Assembly: GCA_001777665.1 (NCBI GenBank)
Contig: MFEQ01000006.1
Coordinates: 88,309 to 128,879 of the forward strand
Length of the DNA: 40,571 bases
DNA from: Candidatus Doudnabacteria bacterium RIFCSPHIGHO2_02_FULL_42_25
Lineage (GTDB): Bacteria > Patescibacteriota > Doudnabacteria > UBA920 > O2-02-FULL-48-8
Direction of reading: 5' to 3'
In this document: positions 31,577 through 38,840 of the stretch, one piece after another
Layout of the letters: every line of letters begins with the position of its first letter
How positions within the stretch are numbered: position 1 is the stretch's first letter
Made by a program: the position numbers and the translations under genes
Notes under the pieces: generated by a model
The model's input: only the letters and a program-made list of their open reading frames with translations
Databases searched by the model: none
Told to the model about the DNA's origin: nothing

Positions 31577-31912
31577 TTACTTTTTGGGCTCCTCTTTAGC
31601 AGCAGTTGTGGCACGTCTTTCAGCGTCAGCAGCTGCCAATGCTTCATCTTTTGCCATCTTACCACCATGTCTAGTAAATTTCCGAGTTGGAGCAAACTCA
31701 CCGAGTTTGTGGCCAACCATGTTTTCTGAAGGAATAACTGTAATAAAATTCTTACCCTGGTGGACGAGGAAAGTCATGCCAACCATTTCAGGAAAAATCG
31801 TAGAATCACGTGACCAAGTTTTAATTTGAACTTTAGAACCTGGTTTGTTCTTCTGAACTTTCTCTAATAATTTTGGATCGATAAAAGGTCCTTTTTTCAG
31901 TGATCGTGACAT
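31577..31912 (-). CDS. rpsS: 30S ribosomal protein S19
   Basis: 111 residues; head of the small subunit, binds with S13. [64 protein letters not shown] are diagnostic. The tail (about 20 residues, Ala/Glu/Lys-rich) is longer than usual. Confidence 0.98.
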   Translation of the reverse strand: MSRSLKKGPFIDPKLLEKVQKNKPGSKVQIKTWSRDSTIFPEMVGMTFLVHQGKNFITVIPSENMVGHKLGEFAPTRKFTRHGGKMAKDEALAAADAERRATTAAKEEPKK

Positions 31913-31913
31913 A

Positions 31914-32747
31914 TTATTTGCTTCGTCTCTTAACTATAAATCTAGAACTTGCTCTCTTTGGGTTACGGGTGCGGACACCAAGTGCGTGTTTACCCCAAGG
32001 AGTTTTCGGATATTTAAGCCCAATTGGGTTATGACCTTCTCCACCACCATGAGGGTGATCCACAGGGTTCATAGCTTTACCGCGTACAGATGGACGAATT
32101 CCCATGTGTCGAGTGCGTCCAGCTTTACCGATTCTAACATACATCCAGTCGACATTTGAAACTTGCCCGAGTGTAGCATAAGCATTGCCAGCAACTTTTC
32201 GAATTTCGCCTGATGGCATTTTCAATAAAACGTGCTCGCCTTCACTAGCGGAAATAATAGCGTAGTTCCCTGCGGCTCTAGCGATTTGACCACCACGTCC
32301 AGCCAAAATTTCTATACTGTGGACATTGGTTCCTACCGGGATATTTTTGAGCATCATACGATTCCCGACTTTCACTTCAGTTCGAGGAGCTGTGAGTAAA
32401 ATAGTTCCGACTTTCACTCCATCTGGAGCGAGGATGTATCGCTTCTCACCATCACGGTATGCAAGCAGGGAAATAAAAGCACTTCGTCCTGGATCATATT
32501 CGAGAGTCTGAACTTTTGCAGGAATATTCAACTTTTCACGCATAAAATCAATCATCCGGACTTTTTGCTTGTGTCCACCACCTTGGTGTCTGGTGGTAAT
32601 CAAACCGCGATTGTTTCGGCCGCCGGTTTTTTTCTTAGACACAATCAAAGCATTCGGAGCTTTGACTCGTTTTCTTAGAACAGAATAATCCGTAACTGAA
32701 TGAATTCTGCGTCCTGGTGAAGTTGGTTTGTAGATTTTGATAGCCAT
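31914..32747 (-). CDS. rplB: 50S ribosomal protein L2
   Basis: 277 residues; needed for subunit joining and peptidyl transfer. [14 protein letters not shown], the RNA-binding [15 protein letters not shown] and the invariant [29 protein letters not shown] (with the catalytically implicated His) are present. Confidence 0.98.
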   Translation of the reverse strand: MAIKIYKPTSPGRRIHSVTDYSVLRKRVKAPNALIVSKKKTGGRNNRGLITTRHQGGGHKQKVRMIDFMREKLNIPAKVQTLEYDPGRSAFISLLAYRDGEKRYILAPDGVKVGTILLTAPRTEVKVGNRMMLKNIPVGTNVHSIEILAGRGGQIARAAGNYAIISASEGEHVLLKMPSGEIRKVAGNAYATLGQVSNVDWMYVRIGKAGRTRHMGIRPSVRGKAMNPVDHPHGGGEGHNPIGLKYPKTPWGKHALGVRTRNPKRASSRFIVKRRSK

Positions 32748-32748
32748 A

Positions 32749-33180
32749 CTAGATTCCTTCGGCTAAGCCGGAAATTTTTTCACCTTGTTTTAATGTCACG
32801 ATGGCCTTCTTCCAATCTTGAGTGCGGCCCATGACTCGTCCCTGTCGGCGGGATTTACCTTGAACATTCGCGATATTTACTTTAACGACATGGACATCAT
32901 AAACTTTTTCTATAGCTTTCTTAACTTCAATTTTATTCGCGTTGCGATCAACTCGGAATACATATCTGCCGGTAGTCGAAAACATATTAGTCTTTTCCGA
33001 CAAATGATGGTTTTTCAAAATTCTGTGTGCTGAACCGGTGTCCTCTTTCAGTACAACCGGCTTGCCCTCCGTAGCTTTAGCGGAGGAGGGCTCTTGGACC
33101 ATATCCAAGACATTCTCTTCTTTCTTCTTCTTACTCCCCTTGTCCCCTTTATTCCCTTTTATTCTATCGAGAAGTCCCAT
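32749..33180 (-). CDS. rplW: 50S ribosomal protein L23 with an N-terminal extension
   Basis: 143 residues against about 95 usual. The core (HLSEKTNMFSTTGRYVFRVDRNANKIEVKKAIEKVYDVHVVKVNIANVQGK) begins near residue 57 and forms the docking site for trigger factor and SRP at the exit tunnel. The ~50-residue N-terminal extension is low-complexity and basic, and residues 31-40 (PSSAKATEGK) are encoded by a palindrome. Its start overlaps the end of rplD by 17 bases. Confidence 0.95.
   Translation of the reverse strand: MGLLDRIKGNKGDKGSKKKKEENVLDMVQEPSSAKATEGKPVVLKEDTGSAHRILKNHHLSEKTNMFSTTGRYVFRVDRNANKIEVKKAIEKVYDVHVVKVNIANVQGKSRRQGRVMGRTQDWKKAIVTLKQGEKISGLAEGI
33065..33091. repeat. Palindromic element inside the rplW coding sequence
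   Basis: CCTCCG (33066-33071) and CGGAGG (33081-33086) flank TAGCTTTAG. In the rplW frame it reads SSAKATEG (residues 32-39). I know this peptide and palindrome as a recurring in-frame insertion in CPR and other genomes; here it sits in the extra N-terminal extension. Confidence 0.7.
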
Positions 33181-33808
33181 ATGTTTTTTCTATTACAGTT
33201 AAGGCATCTTTCAAAACCACCACATCGTACTTCATCAAATCAACAACATTCAACTGATTTGCGTATAAAATTTTCACATTGGCAAGGTTTCTGACAGCGC
33301 GTTCCAATTCAGCATTTTTCGCATCCATCACTACCAAATATTTTTTACCCAAACCAGCTTTGGTCGCGAAATCATTCAATCTTTTCGAAATTTCTTTAGT
33401 CTTCGCAGTTTTATCCAAATTTTCGAGCACAACTAATTTCTTATCATTTAATTTATCAGTCAAAATAGTAAACAAAGCTTTACGCCATGCAGAGCGGTTC
33501 ATTTTCAAAGACCAATTTCGATCTGATCGTGGTCCAAATGTAATTCCACCGTGTCGCCAAATTGGAGATCGGATAGAACCAGCTCGAGCGCGTCCAGTAC
33601 CTTTTTGCTTCCAAGGCTTTCGGCCACTACCTGCGACTTCACCTCGGTTTTTGGTATGAGCTAGTGCTGATCTTGCGTTGGATAGTTGGATTCGAACAGC
33701 CGAATGCACCAAATTCGCGTCGATTTTTTCCACGCCAAAAATCTTTGGATTGAGATCCAAATCTGTAACTTTGTCACCTGTTTGGTTATAGACGACGACT
33801 TTGGGCAT
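33164..33808 (-). CDS. rplD: 50S ribosomal protein L4
   Basis: 214 residues; lines the exit tunnel. The extended loop has RGEVAGSGRKPWKQKGTGRARAGSIRSPIWRHGG. VLENLDKTAKTKEISKRL and DVVVLKDALTVIEKTYG are present. In E. coli L4 represses the S10 operon; a candidate RNA structure lies at 35058-35220. It overlaps rplW by 17 bases and starts 3 bases after the GDPD stop. Confidence 0.98.
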   Translation of the reverse strand: MPKVVVYNQTGDKVTDLDLNPKIFGVEKIDANLVHSAVRIQLSNARSALAHTKNRGEVAGSGRKPWKQKGTGRARAGSIRSPIWRHGGITFGPRSDRNWSLKMNRSAWRKALFTILTDKLNDKKLVVLENLDKTAKTKEISKRLNDFATKAGLGKKYLVVMDAKNAELERAVRNLANVKILYANQLNVVDLMKYDVVVLKDALTVIEKTYGTSR

Positions 33809-33811
33809 ATG

Positions 33812-34471
33812 TTATTTAATTAACCCTGGATAATCGGTGAAAATTCCATCGACACCGATCTTTTTCATTCGTTTTAATTCCTTCTCGGAATTGACTGTCC
33901 AGACGTAGATATTTTTCGCAAACTTGCGTAAATATTTAACAACCTGATCAGTCACGAACAAATTTCTTGGATGGATCGAATACAACTGCAAATTTCTAGT
34001 AAGCTGCATCATAATCGGCAAGAAATAAAATTTTCTCACCGGAATAATTAATCCCAGATGGACTTTTCCATCCAAAGCTCTGATTTTCTTGAGAACCCCC
34101 GGATAAAATGAGGAAATCAGAACCCTGTGCGGAAAATTTTTAATTTTGTTTAGAACTTTTTGCTCGATGCCTTGGACTTTGATTTCGATATTAACATCAA
34201 CGTCGATGGCGGCTAAGGCTTCGTCGAGAGTTGGAATCAATCGATACCGAGAAATGGCTCGCAATTCTGCCAAAGTACTTTTGGCAATGGCTTGTCCATC
34301 ATCGAACAATCTTTTCAATGTTCGGTCGTGGAAAAGTACTAGTTCTCCATCTCTTGTTACCCGTATATCGAGCTCGACCATTTTCACCCCATGCTCAATT
34401 GCTTTTTTCAAAGAACGGATTGTGTTCTCCGGTTCAAACCCTGATGCTCCTCTGTGCCCGATTACTAGCAT
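33812..34471 (-). CDS. Glycerophosphodiester phosphodiesterase
   Basis: 219-residue TIM barrel that hydrolyses glycerophosphodiesters to glycerol 3-phosphate and an alcohol. His6-Arg7 (IGHRGASGFEPENT), Glu33 and Asp35 (VELDIRVTRDG), His48 (FHD), and the IEIK and GIFTDYP motifs are intact, so it is predicted active. No signal peptide, so cytoplasmic. Its place between rplC and rplD in the S10 operon is unusual; it is separated from them by 8 and 3 bases and must be co-transcribed. Confidence 0.95.
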   Translation of the reverse strand: MLVIGHRGASGFEPENTIRSLKKAIEHGVKMVELDIRVTRDGELVLFHDRTLKRLFDDGQAIAKSTLAELRAISRYRLIPTLDEALAAIDVDVNIEIKVQGIEQKVLNKIKNFPHRVLISSFYPGVLKKIRALDGKVHLGLIIPVRKFYFLPIMMQLTRNLQLYSIHPRNLFVTDQVVKYLRKFAKNIYVWTVNSEKELKRMKKIGVDGIFTDYPGLIK

Positions 34472-34479
34472 AAATCCGG

Positions 34480-35055
34480 TTATTTACGCATCGCCTGAAT
34501 CTTAACTATTCCACCATTTGCGCCTGGAACTGCTCCTTTTATTGCTATTAAATTCCGTGCTGCGTCGACATCCACTACTTCCAAATTCGTCACTGTTCTA
34601 GTGCCGCCCATACGTCCGGCCATGTGCAAACCTTTTCTGACGTGCTGTGGGAAACGGCCTCCGATAGCTCCGACTGCGCGAGGGTGATCATGTCCGTGAG
34701 ATGCTGGCGCTCCGTGGAAGTGCCATCGTTTAACTGGGCCTGCAAACCCCTTTCCTTTCATCTCTGCGGTAACTTTAACCTTATCACCAATAATAAACGT
34801 ATCAGCTTTGATCTCATCACCAGTGCTGTAGCTATCTTTATCATCAGTTCGGAATTCAACTAACTTTTTAAATTTATTGCCGGTTTTCTTTTTACCAAAT
34901 CCAACCTGAACAGCAGTGTATTTATCTTTGTCCATGGTTCGAACCAATGTCACTTTAACTGGACCCGCCTTCAAAATAGTTACCGGAACTACGATACCTT
35001 TGTCGGTAAACATCTGAGACATCTTCAATTTTTGAGCAATTATGAATTTGGCCAT
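34480..35055 (-). CDS. rplC: 50S ribosomal protein L3
   Basis: 191 residues; early 50S assembly protein near the peptidyl-transferase centre. LKMSQMFTDKGIVVPVTILKAGP, KGFAGPVKRWHFHGAPASHGHDHPRAVGAIGGRFPQHVRKGLHMAGRMGG are typical. Upstream lies a 167-base gap with two hairpins. Confidence 0.98.
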   Translation of the reverse strand: MAKFIIAQKLKMSQMFTDKGIVVPVTILKAGPVKVTLVRTMDKDKYTAVQVGFGKKKTGNKFKKLVEFRTDDKDSYSTGDEIKADTFIIGDKVKVTAEMKGKGFAGPVKRWHFHGAPASHGHDHPRAVGAIGGRFPQHVRKGLHMAGRMGGTRTVTNLEVVDVDAARNLIAIKGAVPGANGGIVKIQAMRK

Positions 35056-35057
35056 GA

Positions 35058-35220
35058 CTTTACTAATTACGAATTTTTACCAATATACGAATGGGTTTTT
35101 AAAAAACCGACCAGATCCCCTTTAATAAAGAAACCTGGTCGGTTCTTCAAGATTGGCGATATCCTGGGGGATCTTGACCCAATCTATTCGTATATTCGTA
35201 CTGATTAGTAATTCGTAAAG
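35058..35220 (-). promoter_or_regulatory. Structured leader or attenuator between rpsJ and rplC
   Basis: The 167-base gap starts and ends with TACTAA/TACGAA-type inverted-repeat arms (CTTTACTAATTACGAA at 35058; TTCGTACTG...TTCGTAAAG at 35220). Inside, in the direction of transcription, is GATTGG/CCAATC (35184-35179 with 35156-35151). It is followed by a 10-pair stem AACCGACCAG/CTGGTCGGTT (35144-35135 with 35114-35105) and a run of T. The second hairpin is a good intrinsic terminator on the minus strand. It may lower L3 and later genes relative to EF-Tu and S10. Confidence 0.65.
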
Positions 35221-35222
35221 TT

Positions 35223-35546
35223 CTACATCTTAATCTCGACGTCGACACCAGCTGGCAAATTGAGATTACTCAATGCATCTATGGTTTTCGGAGTCGGAGA
35301 AGAGATATCAATCAATCGTTTATGGATGCGCATCTCGAATTGCTCACGTGCATTCTTGTGCACAAAAGTCGATTTGTTGACTGTGTATTTTGTCTTTTCC
35401 GTTGGAAGAGGAACTGGACCCAATACACCTGCACCAGTCCGCTTTGCTGTATCGACAATTTGGCGGGCTGATTGATCAATCAACTTGTGATCATATCCTC
35501 GAATTTTGATTCTTATTCTGCTGACTGCAGCAACTTCTTGAGCCAT
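35223..35546 (-). CDS. rpsJ: 30S ribosomal protein S10
   Basis: 107 residues; head of the small subunit and NusB partner in antitermination. [68 protein letters not shown] and [11 protein letters not shown] are diagnostic. An AT-rich TTATATAAG precedes the ATG but no good -35 is seen, so an own promoter is possible only weakly. Confidence 0.98.
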   Translation of the reverse strand: MAQEVAAVSRIRIKIRGYDHKLIDQSARQIVDTAKRTGAGVLGPVPLPTEKTKYTVNKSTFVHKNAREQFEMRIHKRLIDISSPTPKTIDALSNLNLPAGVDVEIKM

Positions 35547-35589
35547 CTTATATAATGAACTTAATTACACAACCCACTAATACTACACG

Positions 35590-35621
35590 AAACGGAAGCC
35601 CCTGTAAAGAGGCTTCCGTTT
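35590..35621 (-). terminator. Hairpin between tuf and rpsJ
   Basis: AAACGGAAGCC (35621-35611 on the minus strand reading) pairs with GGCTTCCGTTT (35600-35590), 11 perfect pairs around a 10-base loop. Only three T follow, so it may be a weak terminator or an mRNA-stability element. Confidence 0.55.
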
Positions 35622-35627
35622 ACGTAT

Positions 35628-36815
35628 TTACTTCGTGATTTTGTTTACAACTCCAGCACCGACAGTGTGTCCACCTTCGCGAATAGCGAAGCGCATCTTT
35701 TCTTCCAAAGCAACTGGGGTAATCAACTTGACTTTGAGGGAAACAGTGTCTCCAGGCATGACCATTTCTTGACCTGCTGGCAATTCAACTTCTCCGGTTA
35801 CGTCTGTAGTTCGGATGTAGAATTGAGGCTTATAACCTTTGAAGAATGGAGTATGACGTCCGCCTTCTTCTTTGGTCAAAATATAAACTTCTGCATCAAA
35901 TTCAGTGTGAGGAGTAACTGATCCTGGTTTACACAAGACTTGTCCGCGTTCTACTTCATCTTTTTTGGTTCCGCGGAGCAAGATACCTGCGTTGTCACCA
36001 GCGCGTCCTTCATCCAATTGCTTGTTGAACATCTCAATACCAGTGACCACTGTTTTGACAGTTGGGCGGATACCGACGATTTCAATTTCTTCGTTGATTT
36101 TGATCATTCCACGTTCGATTCTTCCGGTGACTACAGTTCCTCGTCCTTCGATGGAGAAGATGTCTTCGATAGGCATCAAAAATGGTTTATCAATTTCACG
36201 AACTGGTTCAGGGATGTAAGAATCCAAATTTTCAATCAATTTGAGAATTGAAGCTTCGCCGATTTCGGAAGTATCACCTTCCAAAGCTTTCAAAGCTGAT
36301 CCTCGAACGATAGGGGTATCTTTTCCTGGAAAACCGTATTTGGTCAGTAAATCTCGGATTTCTTCTTCGACTAAGTCTAGTAATTCTTTATCATCAACCA
36401 TATCTACTTTGTTCATGTAGACGACGATGTAAGGAACTCCGACCTGTTTGGCCAGAAGAATGTGTTCTCGAGTTTGAGGCATAGGGCCGTCAGCTGCTGA
36501 CACGACCAAAATCGCACCATCCATCTGGGCGGCACCGGTGATCATGTTTTTGACATAGTCAGCGTGTCCCGGACAGTCGACGTGGGCGTAGTGACGCTTG
36601 TCAGATTCGTATTCTGCGTGAGAAGTATTAATAGTAATACCACGGGCCTTTTCTTCAGGAGCGTTGTCGATAGAATCGTAGGCGCGTGCTTTGGCTTTGC
36701 CTGATTTTGCTAAAACTGTGGTGATAGCAGCAGTCAAAGTGGTTTTGCCGTGGTCAACGTGACCGATGGTTCCGACGTTGACGTGAGGCTTGGAACGATC
36801 GAATTTTTCTGCCAT
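35628..36815 (-). CDS. tuf: Elongation factor Tu
   Basis: 395 residues from ATG at 36815; delivers aminoacyl-tRNA to the ribosome. G1 [10 protein letters not shown]3 DCPGHADY, G4 NKVD and GSALKAL (G5) are intact; domains II and III are complete. A longer frame to 36881 adds 22 non-family residues read through the leader and is rejected. A GGAAAGG ribosome-binding site precedes the ATG. It has its own promoter and a long structured leader, unlike most genes here. Confidence 0.97.
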   Translation of the reverse strand: MAEKFDRSKPHVNVGTIGHVDHGKTTLTAAITTVLAKSGKAKARAYDSIDNAPEEKARGITINTSHAEYESDKRHYAHVDCPGHADYVKNMITGAAQMDGAILVVSAADGPMPQTREHILLAKQVGVPYIVVYMNKVDMVDDKELLDLVEEEIRDLLTKYGFPGKDTPIVRGSALKALEGDTSEIGEASILKLIENLDSYIPEPVREIDKPFLMPIEDIFSIEGRGTVVTGRIERGMIKINEEIEIVGIRPTVKTVVTGIEMFNKQLDEGRAGDNAGILLRGTKKDEVERGQVLCKPGSVTPHTEFDAEVYILTKEEGGRHTPFFKGYKPQFYIRTTDVTGEVELPAGQEMVMPGDTVSLKVKLITPVALEEKMRFAIREGGHTVGAGVVNKITK

Positions 36816-36870
36816 TTTACTGGCCTTTCCGGTGATTTTTAAGTGGTATCCAGTCCTCCCGAGCCTTAAC

Positions 36871-36894
36871 AAAAACCCCATTTTGCGGGGGTTT
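36871..36894 (-). promoter_or_regulatory. Terminator-like hairpin in the tuf leader
   Basis: AAACCCC (36894-36888 region) pairs with GGGGTTT (36879-36873) and is followed by a T-run in the minus direction. It lies about 58 bases before the tuf ATG, inside the ~134-base leader. An upstream GGCGGTTTTT segment (36932-36923) could pair with its left arm as an antiterminator. An attenuator controlling EF-Tu is inferred. Confidence 0.5.
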
Positions 36895-36955
36895 AGCCAA
36901 GTTCAGGATGACGCCTGACTCAAAAACCGCCAATAATTAATTTACATGCCTAACG

Positions 36956-36984
36956 ATTATAGAGGATTTGGGGCAGTTTGTAAA
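36956..36984 (-). promoter_or_regulatory. Promoter of tuf
   Basis: TTTACA (36984-36979), a 17-base spacer, and TATAAT (36961-36956). The RNA start near 36949 gives a leader of about 134 bases to the tuf ATG at 36815. Confidence 0.8.
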
Positions 36985-37057
36985 GGGTTTAGGTGTCTGT
37001 GGATAAACTAGCTTAAATTCTATAAATCAGATATTCTTATCTTATTGGGAGGGTTTA

Positions 37058-37183
37058 ATGGCCGATGATGAAGGACAATGGTGGCTCGGAATTATTGCGA
37101 TTGCGGCGATCATCGCAACTGCTCTCATCGGGCGAGATTGGGTACATCAGCTGATCGCCGGTGTAGCCGCAATCAGCAACTAG
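37058..37183 (+). CDS. 41-residue membrane microprotein (array gene 1)
   Basis: ATG at 37058 after a strong GGGAGGG site, to TAG at 37181. MADDEGQWW, then one hydrophobic helix (about residues 10-25, LGIIAIAAIIATALIG), then RDWVHQLIAGVAAISN. No family known. First of the small plus-strand genes between tuf and fusA. Confidence 0.7.
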   Translation: MADDEGQWWLGIIAIAAIIATALIGRDWVHQLIAGVAAISN

Positions 37184-37200
37184 AAAAATCGGGAGGAACT

Positions 37201-37263
37201 ATGAGAAAAACGGGAAAGAAAAAGCCCAAGAACGGCTGGCCGATCTTCGGCTTTGGAGAGTAA
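37201..37263 (+). CDS. 20-residue basic peptide (array gene 2)
   Basis: ATG at 37201 after GGGAGGA, to TAA at 37261. MRKTGKKKPKNGWPIFGFGE: a basic half and an aromatic half. It is too short for any family assignment. Support is its strong ribosome-binding site, position 17 bases after array gene 1, and the terminator right behind it. Confidence 0.5.
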   Translation: MRKTGKKKPKNGWPIFGFGE

Positions 37264-37284
37264 ACCGCCAACTCTGTCCGCCAT

Positions 37285-37323
37285 CCACCAAAGCATGAAT
37301 CCACGCCTCGGTGGCTTTTTTTT
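37285..37323 (+). terminator. Array terminator 1 (CCACC...GGTGG-T run)
   Basis: CCACC (37285-37289) pairs with GGTGG (37310-37314), followed by C and eight T. It shares CCACCAAAGCAT and GGTGGCTTTTTTT with the terminator at 38071. Confidence 0.85.
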
Positions 37324-37365
37324 ATATGCAAATAGGAGTAATCTTATGACTAGGAGAGGACTATA

Positions 37366-37503
37366 TTGCTAGTGACACTGACCGAGCTTCTCAACAATCT
37401 GCCCAAATACTTCTGGCTCGTTGCAGGAATTGGAACAGTCAGCATCGTGGTGGTCTTAGGACTCATCGCGAAAGTCCATAAAGATTGGGACGGAATCCGT
37501 TAA
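37366..37503 (+). CDS. 45-residue membrane microprotein with TTG start (array gene 3)
   Basis: TTG at 37366, 5 bases after AGGAGAGGA, to TAA at 37501. One membrane helix (about 17-35, LVAGIGTVSIVVVLGLIA) with KVHKDWDGIR after it. An 8-residue frame (ATG 37346 to TAG 37370) overlaps its start and has its own AGGAG site, so translation may be coupled. Confidence 0.6.
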   Translation: MLVTLTELLNNLPKYFWLVAGIGTVSIVVVLGLIAKVHKDWDGIR

Positions 37504-37527
37504 CAAAGTAACTTTAAGGAGGAAATC

Positions 37528-37848
37528 ATGGAGTGGATCTGGTTTGTGCTTGCTGTACTAACTGGCCTCTACGCTTTCGGGTACCACTGTGCGTTGCGTT
37601 TCGCCACTGGCACATGGGATTACTCGAGTGAGCTTCATGACTCGGCGATGCATTTGTGTTTGAATGCAGGTGCATTCCCCGGCTGCTTCCGAAGAATCGC
37701 TTCAGGGTGGGGCTCCTTCACCATCTTCTCTCTGATATTCCTATCCGAGGGTAGAATTGCAGCAGCACTTGCGATTGCTGCCTTCATGGCGATCCTCGTA
37801 GGAATCCATATCTATTTCAACCGGTTCAGACCGGAGCTCAATCTATAA
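37528..37848 (+). CDS. Polytopic membrane protein (array gene 4)
   Basis: 106 residues from ATG at 37528 after AAGGAGGA. A helix at 2-20 (WIWFVLAVLTGLYAFGYHC), a polar loop with TWDYSSELHDSAMHLCLNAGAFPGCFRR, and two helices near 62-95. Three Cys. No family recognised. It follows array gene 3 by 24 bases and ends at a terminator. Confidence 0.75.
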   Translation: MEWIWFVLAVLTGLYAFGYHCALRFATGTWDYSSELHDSAMHLCLNAGAFPGCFRRIASGWGSFTIFSLIFLSEGRIAAALAIAAFMAILVGIHIYFNRFRPELNL

Positions 37849-37887
37849 CCACCAACACGTGATCAAACGCAGCGGTGGCTTTTTTTA
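37849..37887 (+). terminator. Array terminator 2 (CCACC...GGTGG-T run)
   Basis: CCACC (37849-37853) pairs with GGTGG (37874-37878), then CTTTTTTT. Same outer stem and tail as array terminators 1 and 3, with a different loop. Confidence 0.85.
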
Positions 37888-37904
37888 TTTCTAAACTGTA
37901 TGCT

Positions 37905-37910
37905 TATAAT
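37905..37910 (+). promoter_or_regulatory. Probable -10 box before array gene 5
   Basis: TATAAT at 37905-37910, 18 bases after the T-run of array terminator 2. No clear -35. It would drive the short frame at 37924 and array gene 5. Confidence 0.5.
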
Positions 37911-37975
37911 GTAATCGGGAGGAATGAATAGTAGCTTAGACGCGATCTAACCGGCTAAACATTCAGGAGGTTGCT

Positions 37976-38044
37976 ATGTCGATTGGAAAAATGATCGCCG
38001 TCGCCCTGCTCATCTCGTCGTGGGTCTCTCTATTTGTCGGCTGA
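37976..38044 (+). CDS. 22-residue hydrophobic microprotein (array gene 5)
   Basis: ATG at 37976 after a strong AGGAGG site, to TGA at 38042. MSIGKMIAVALLISSWVSLFVG is one membrane helix with almost no tails. An 8-codon frame (ATG 37924, TAA 37948) with its own GGGAGGA lies upstream. Similar short hydrophobic peptides occur as type I toxins or as regulators of membrane proteins; neither can be shown. Confidence 0.55.
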   Translation: MSIGKMIAVALLISSWVSLFVG

Positions 38045-38070
38045 AGTCGACTCTCGACCACGCTCCCCCT

Positions 38071-38109
38071 CCACCAAAGCATTCCCCAAATGCCTAGGTG
38101 GCTTTTTTT
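38071..38109 (+). terminator. Array terminator 3 (CCACC...GGTGG-T run)
   Basis: CCACC (38071-38075) pairs with GGTGG (38097-38101), with GCATT/AATGC as an inner stem, then CTTTTTTT. Closely similar to array terminator 1 (CCACCAAAGCAT, CCT-GGTGGC). Confidence 0.85.
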
Positions 38110-38118
38110 ATGGCAAAT

Positions 38119-38127
38119 TGCTATAAT
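38119..38127 (+). promoter_or_regulatory. Extended -10 promoter of array gene 6
   Basis: TGCTATAAT (38119-38127) is a perfect extended -10. TGGCTT, 17 bases before, overlaps the tail of array terminator 3. RNA start near 38134, 23 bases before the ATG. Confidence 0.7.
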
Positions 38128-38156
38128 CCATTGAACTCGAATCCGGAGGGAATCAA

Positions 38157-38471
38157 ATGAAAGGAACTGTCAAAAGAAACCCTAAGACCGAGGTCAACTA
38201 CCCCAGCAAAACATACACTGCATCAAATGAAGTGAGAAGCGACTTGTATCGGGGCTATGGTTGTGGTGTCTTCAGTCGTTATACGTGGAGTTCGTACTTC
38301 CAAGGCACAGCAGATCTCACTACACGACGCGTAGTGGATAGCCACAAGAGTTGCTGCCAGTCTTGCAAAGCGTTCCACAAATTAGAGTCCAAAGTCACAC
38401 GAAAAAAAGCGAAAGGACATTCTCGACGTAGACGTGACCGTGCTGGCAAAGCAGTTCAAAAAAAACGATGA
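38157..38471 (+). CDS. Basic Cys-containing protein (array gene 6)
   Basis: 104 residues after CCGGAGGG. It has a Tyr/Ser-rich middle (YRGYGCGVFSRYTWSSYFQG), a Cys cluster HKSCCQSCKAFHK and a very basic tail (KKAKGHSRRRRDRAGKAVQKKR). The Cys/His cluster could bind metal and the tail could bind nucleic acid. No known family. No membrane helix. Confidence 0.75.
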   Translation: MKGTVKRNPKTEVNYPSKTYTASNEVRSDLYRGYGCGVFSRYTWSSYFQGTADLTTRRVVDSHKSCCQSCKAFHKLESKVTRKKAKGHSRRRRDRAGKAVQKKR

Positions 38472-38490
38472 CTAACCAGGAGGAAAACTA

Positions 38491-38757
38491 TTGGCACTTC
38501 GTCATGATTGGGGTCTACGAGCCCTTCGTGGTTACAAGCTTGCACAACCGTTCTATGAGGCTCATCCGGAAATCCTGATATCAGTTGGAGCACTTGCAAC
38601 TGTGTACTACAAGTATTTTCGGGACGCTGCTATCCAACGTGGTGATTTCGAGACCATGCTCGATCGGATTCGAAACAATCCTGAAGCGAACCAAGAACTT
38701 GAAACCCTTAATCAACGAAACGCTCAAGCGAGAACGAAAGCGAAGCGAAAACGGTAA
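38491..38757 (+). CDS. Single-helix protein with TTG start (array gene 7)
   Basis: 88 residues, TTG at 38491 after AGGAGGA. A weak helix (about 28-42, PEILISVGALATVYYKYF) is followed by a charged tail with ETMLDRIRNNPEANQELETLNQRNAQ and a Lys/Arg end. No family recognised. It lies 20 bases after array gene 6, and its stop overlaps a terminator stem. Confidence 0.7.
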   Translation: MALRHDWGLRALRGYKLAQPFYEAHPEILISVGALATVYYKYFRDAAIQRGDFETMLDRIRNNPEANQELETLNQRNAQARTKAKRKR

Positions 38758-38781
38758 GTCCCCGACTACCGTTCTTTTTTT
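38750..38781 (+). terminator. Terminator at the end of the small-gene array
   Basis: AACGGTA (38750-38756) pairs with TACCGTT (38767-38773), then C and seven T. It overlaps the stop of array gene 7. Confidence 0.85.
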
Positions 38782-38791
38782 ATTTTCAAAT

Positions 38792-38831
38792 TAGTCGCAA
38801 AAACAATGTAATTACAGTATTTTTACGACTA
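38792..38831. repeat. Inverted repeat between the array and fusA
   Basis: TAGTCGCAAAAACA (38792-) and its near complement ending TTTTTACGACTA (-38831) surround AATGTAATTACAG. It lies between two convergent terminators, at the downstream boundary of the array. Confidence 0.5.
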
Positions 38832-38840
38832 TTTATTTAT

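Noticed and set aside
36816-36881. Longer EF-Tu start at 36881
   Set aside because: The added residues read through the terminator-like hairpin of the leader; the family start [13 protein letters not shown] has a ribosome-binding site.
37285-38109. Integron cassette array with attC sites
   Set aside because: The hairpins end in T-runs like intrinsic terminators and lack the conserved attC core sites; no integrase is present.
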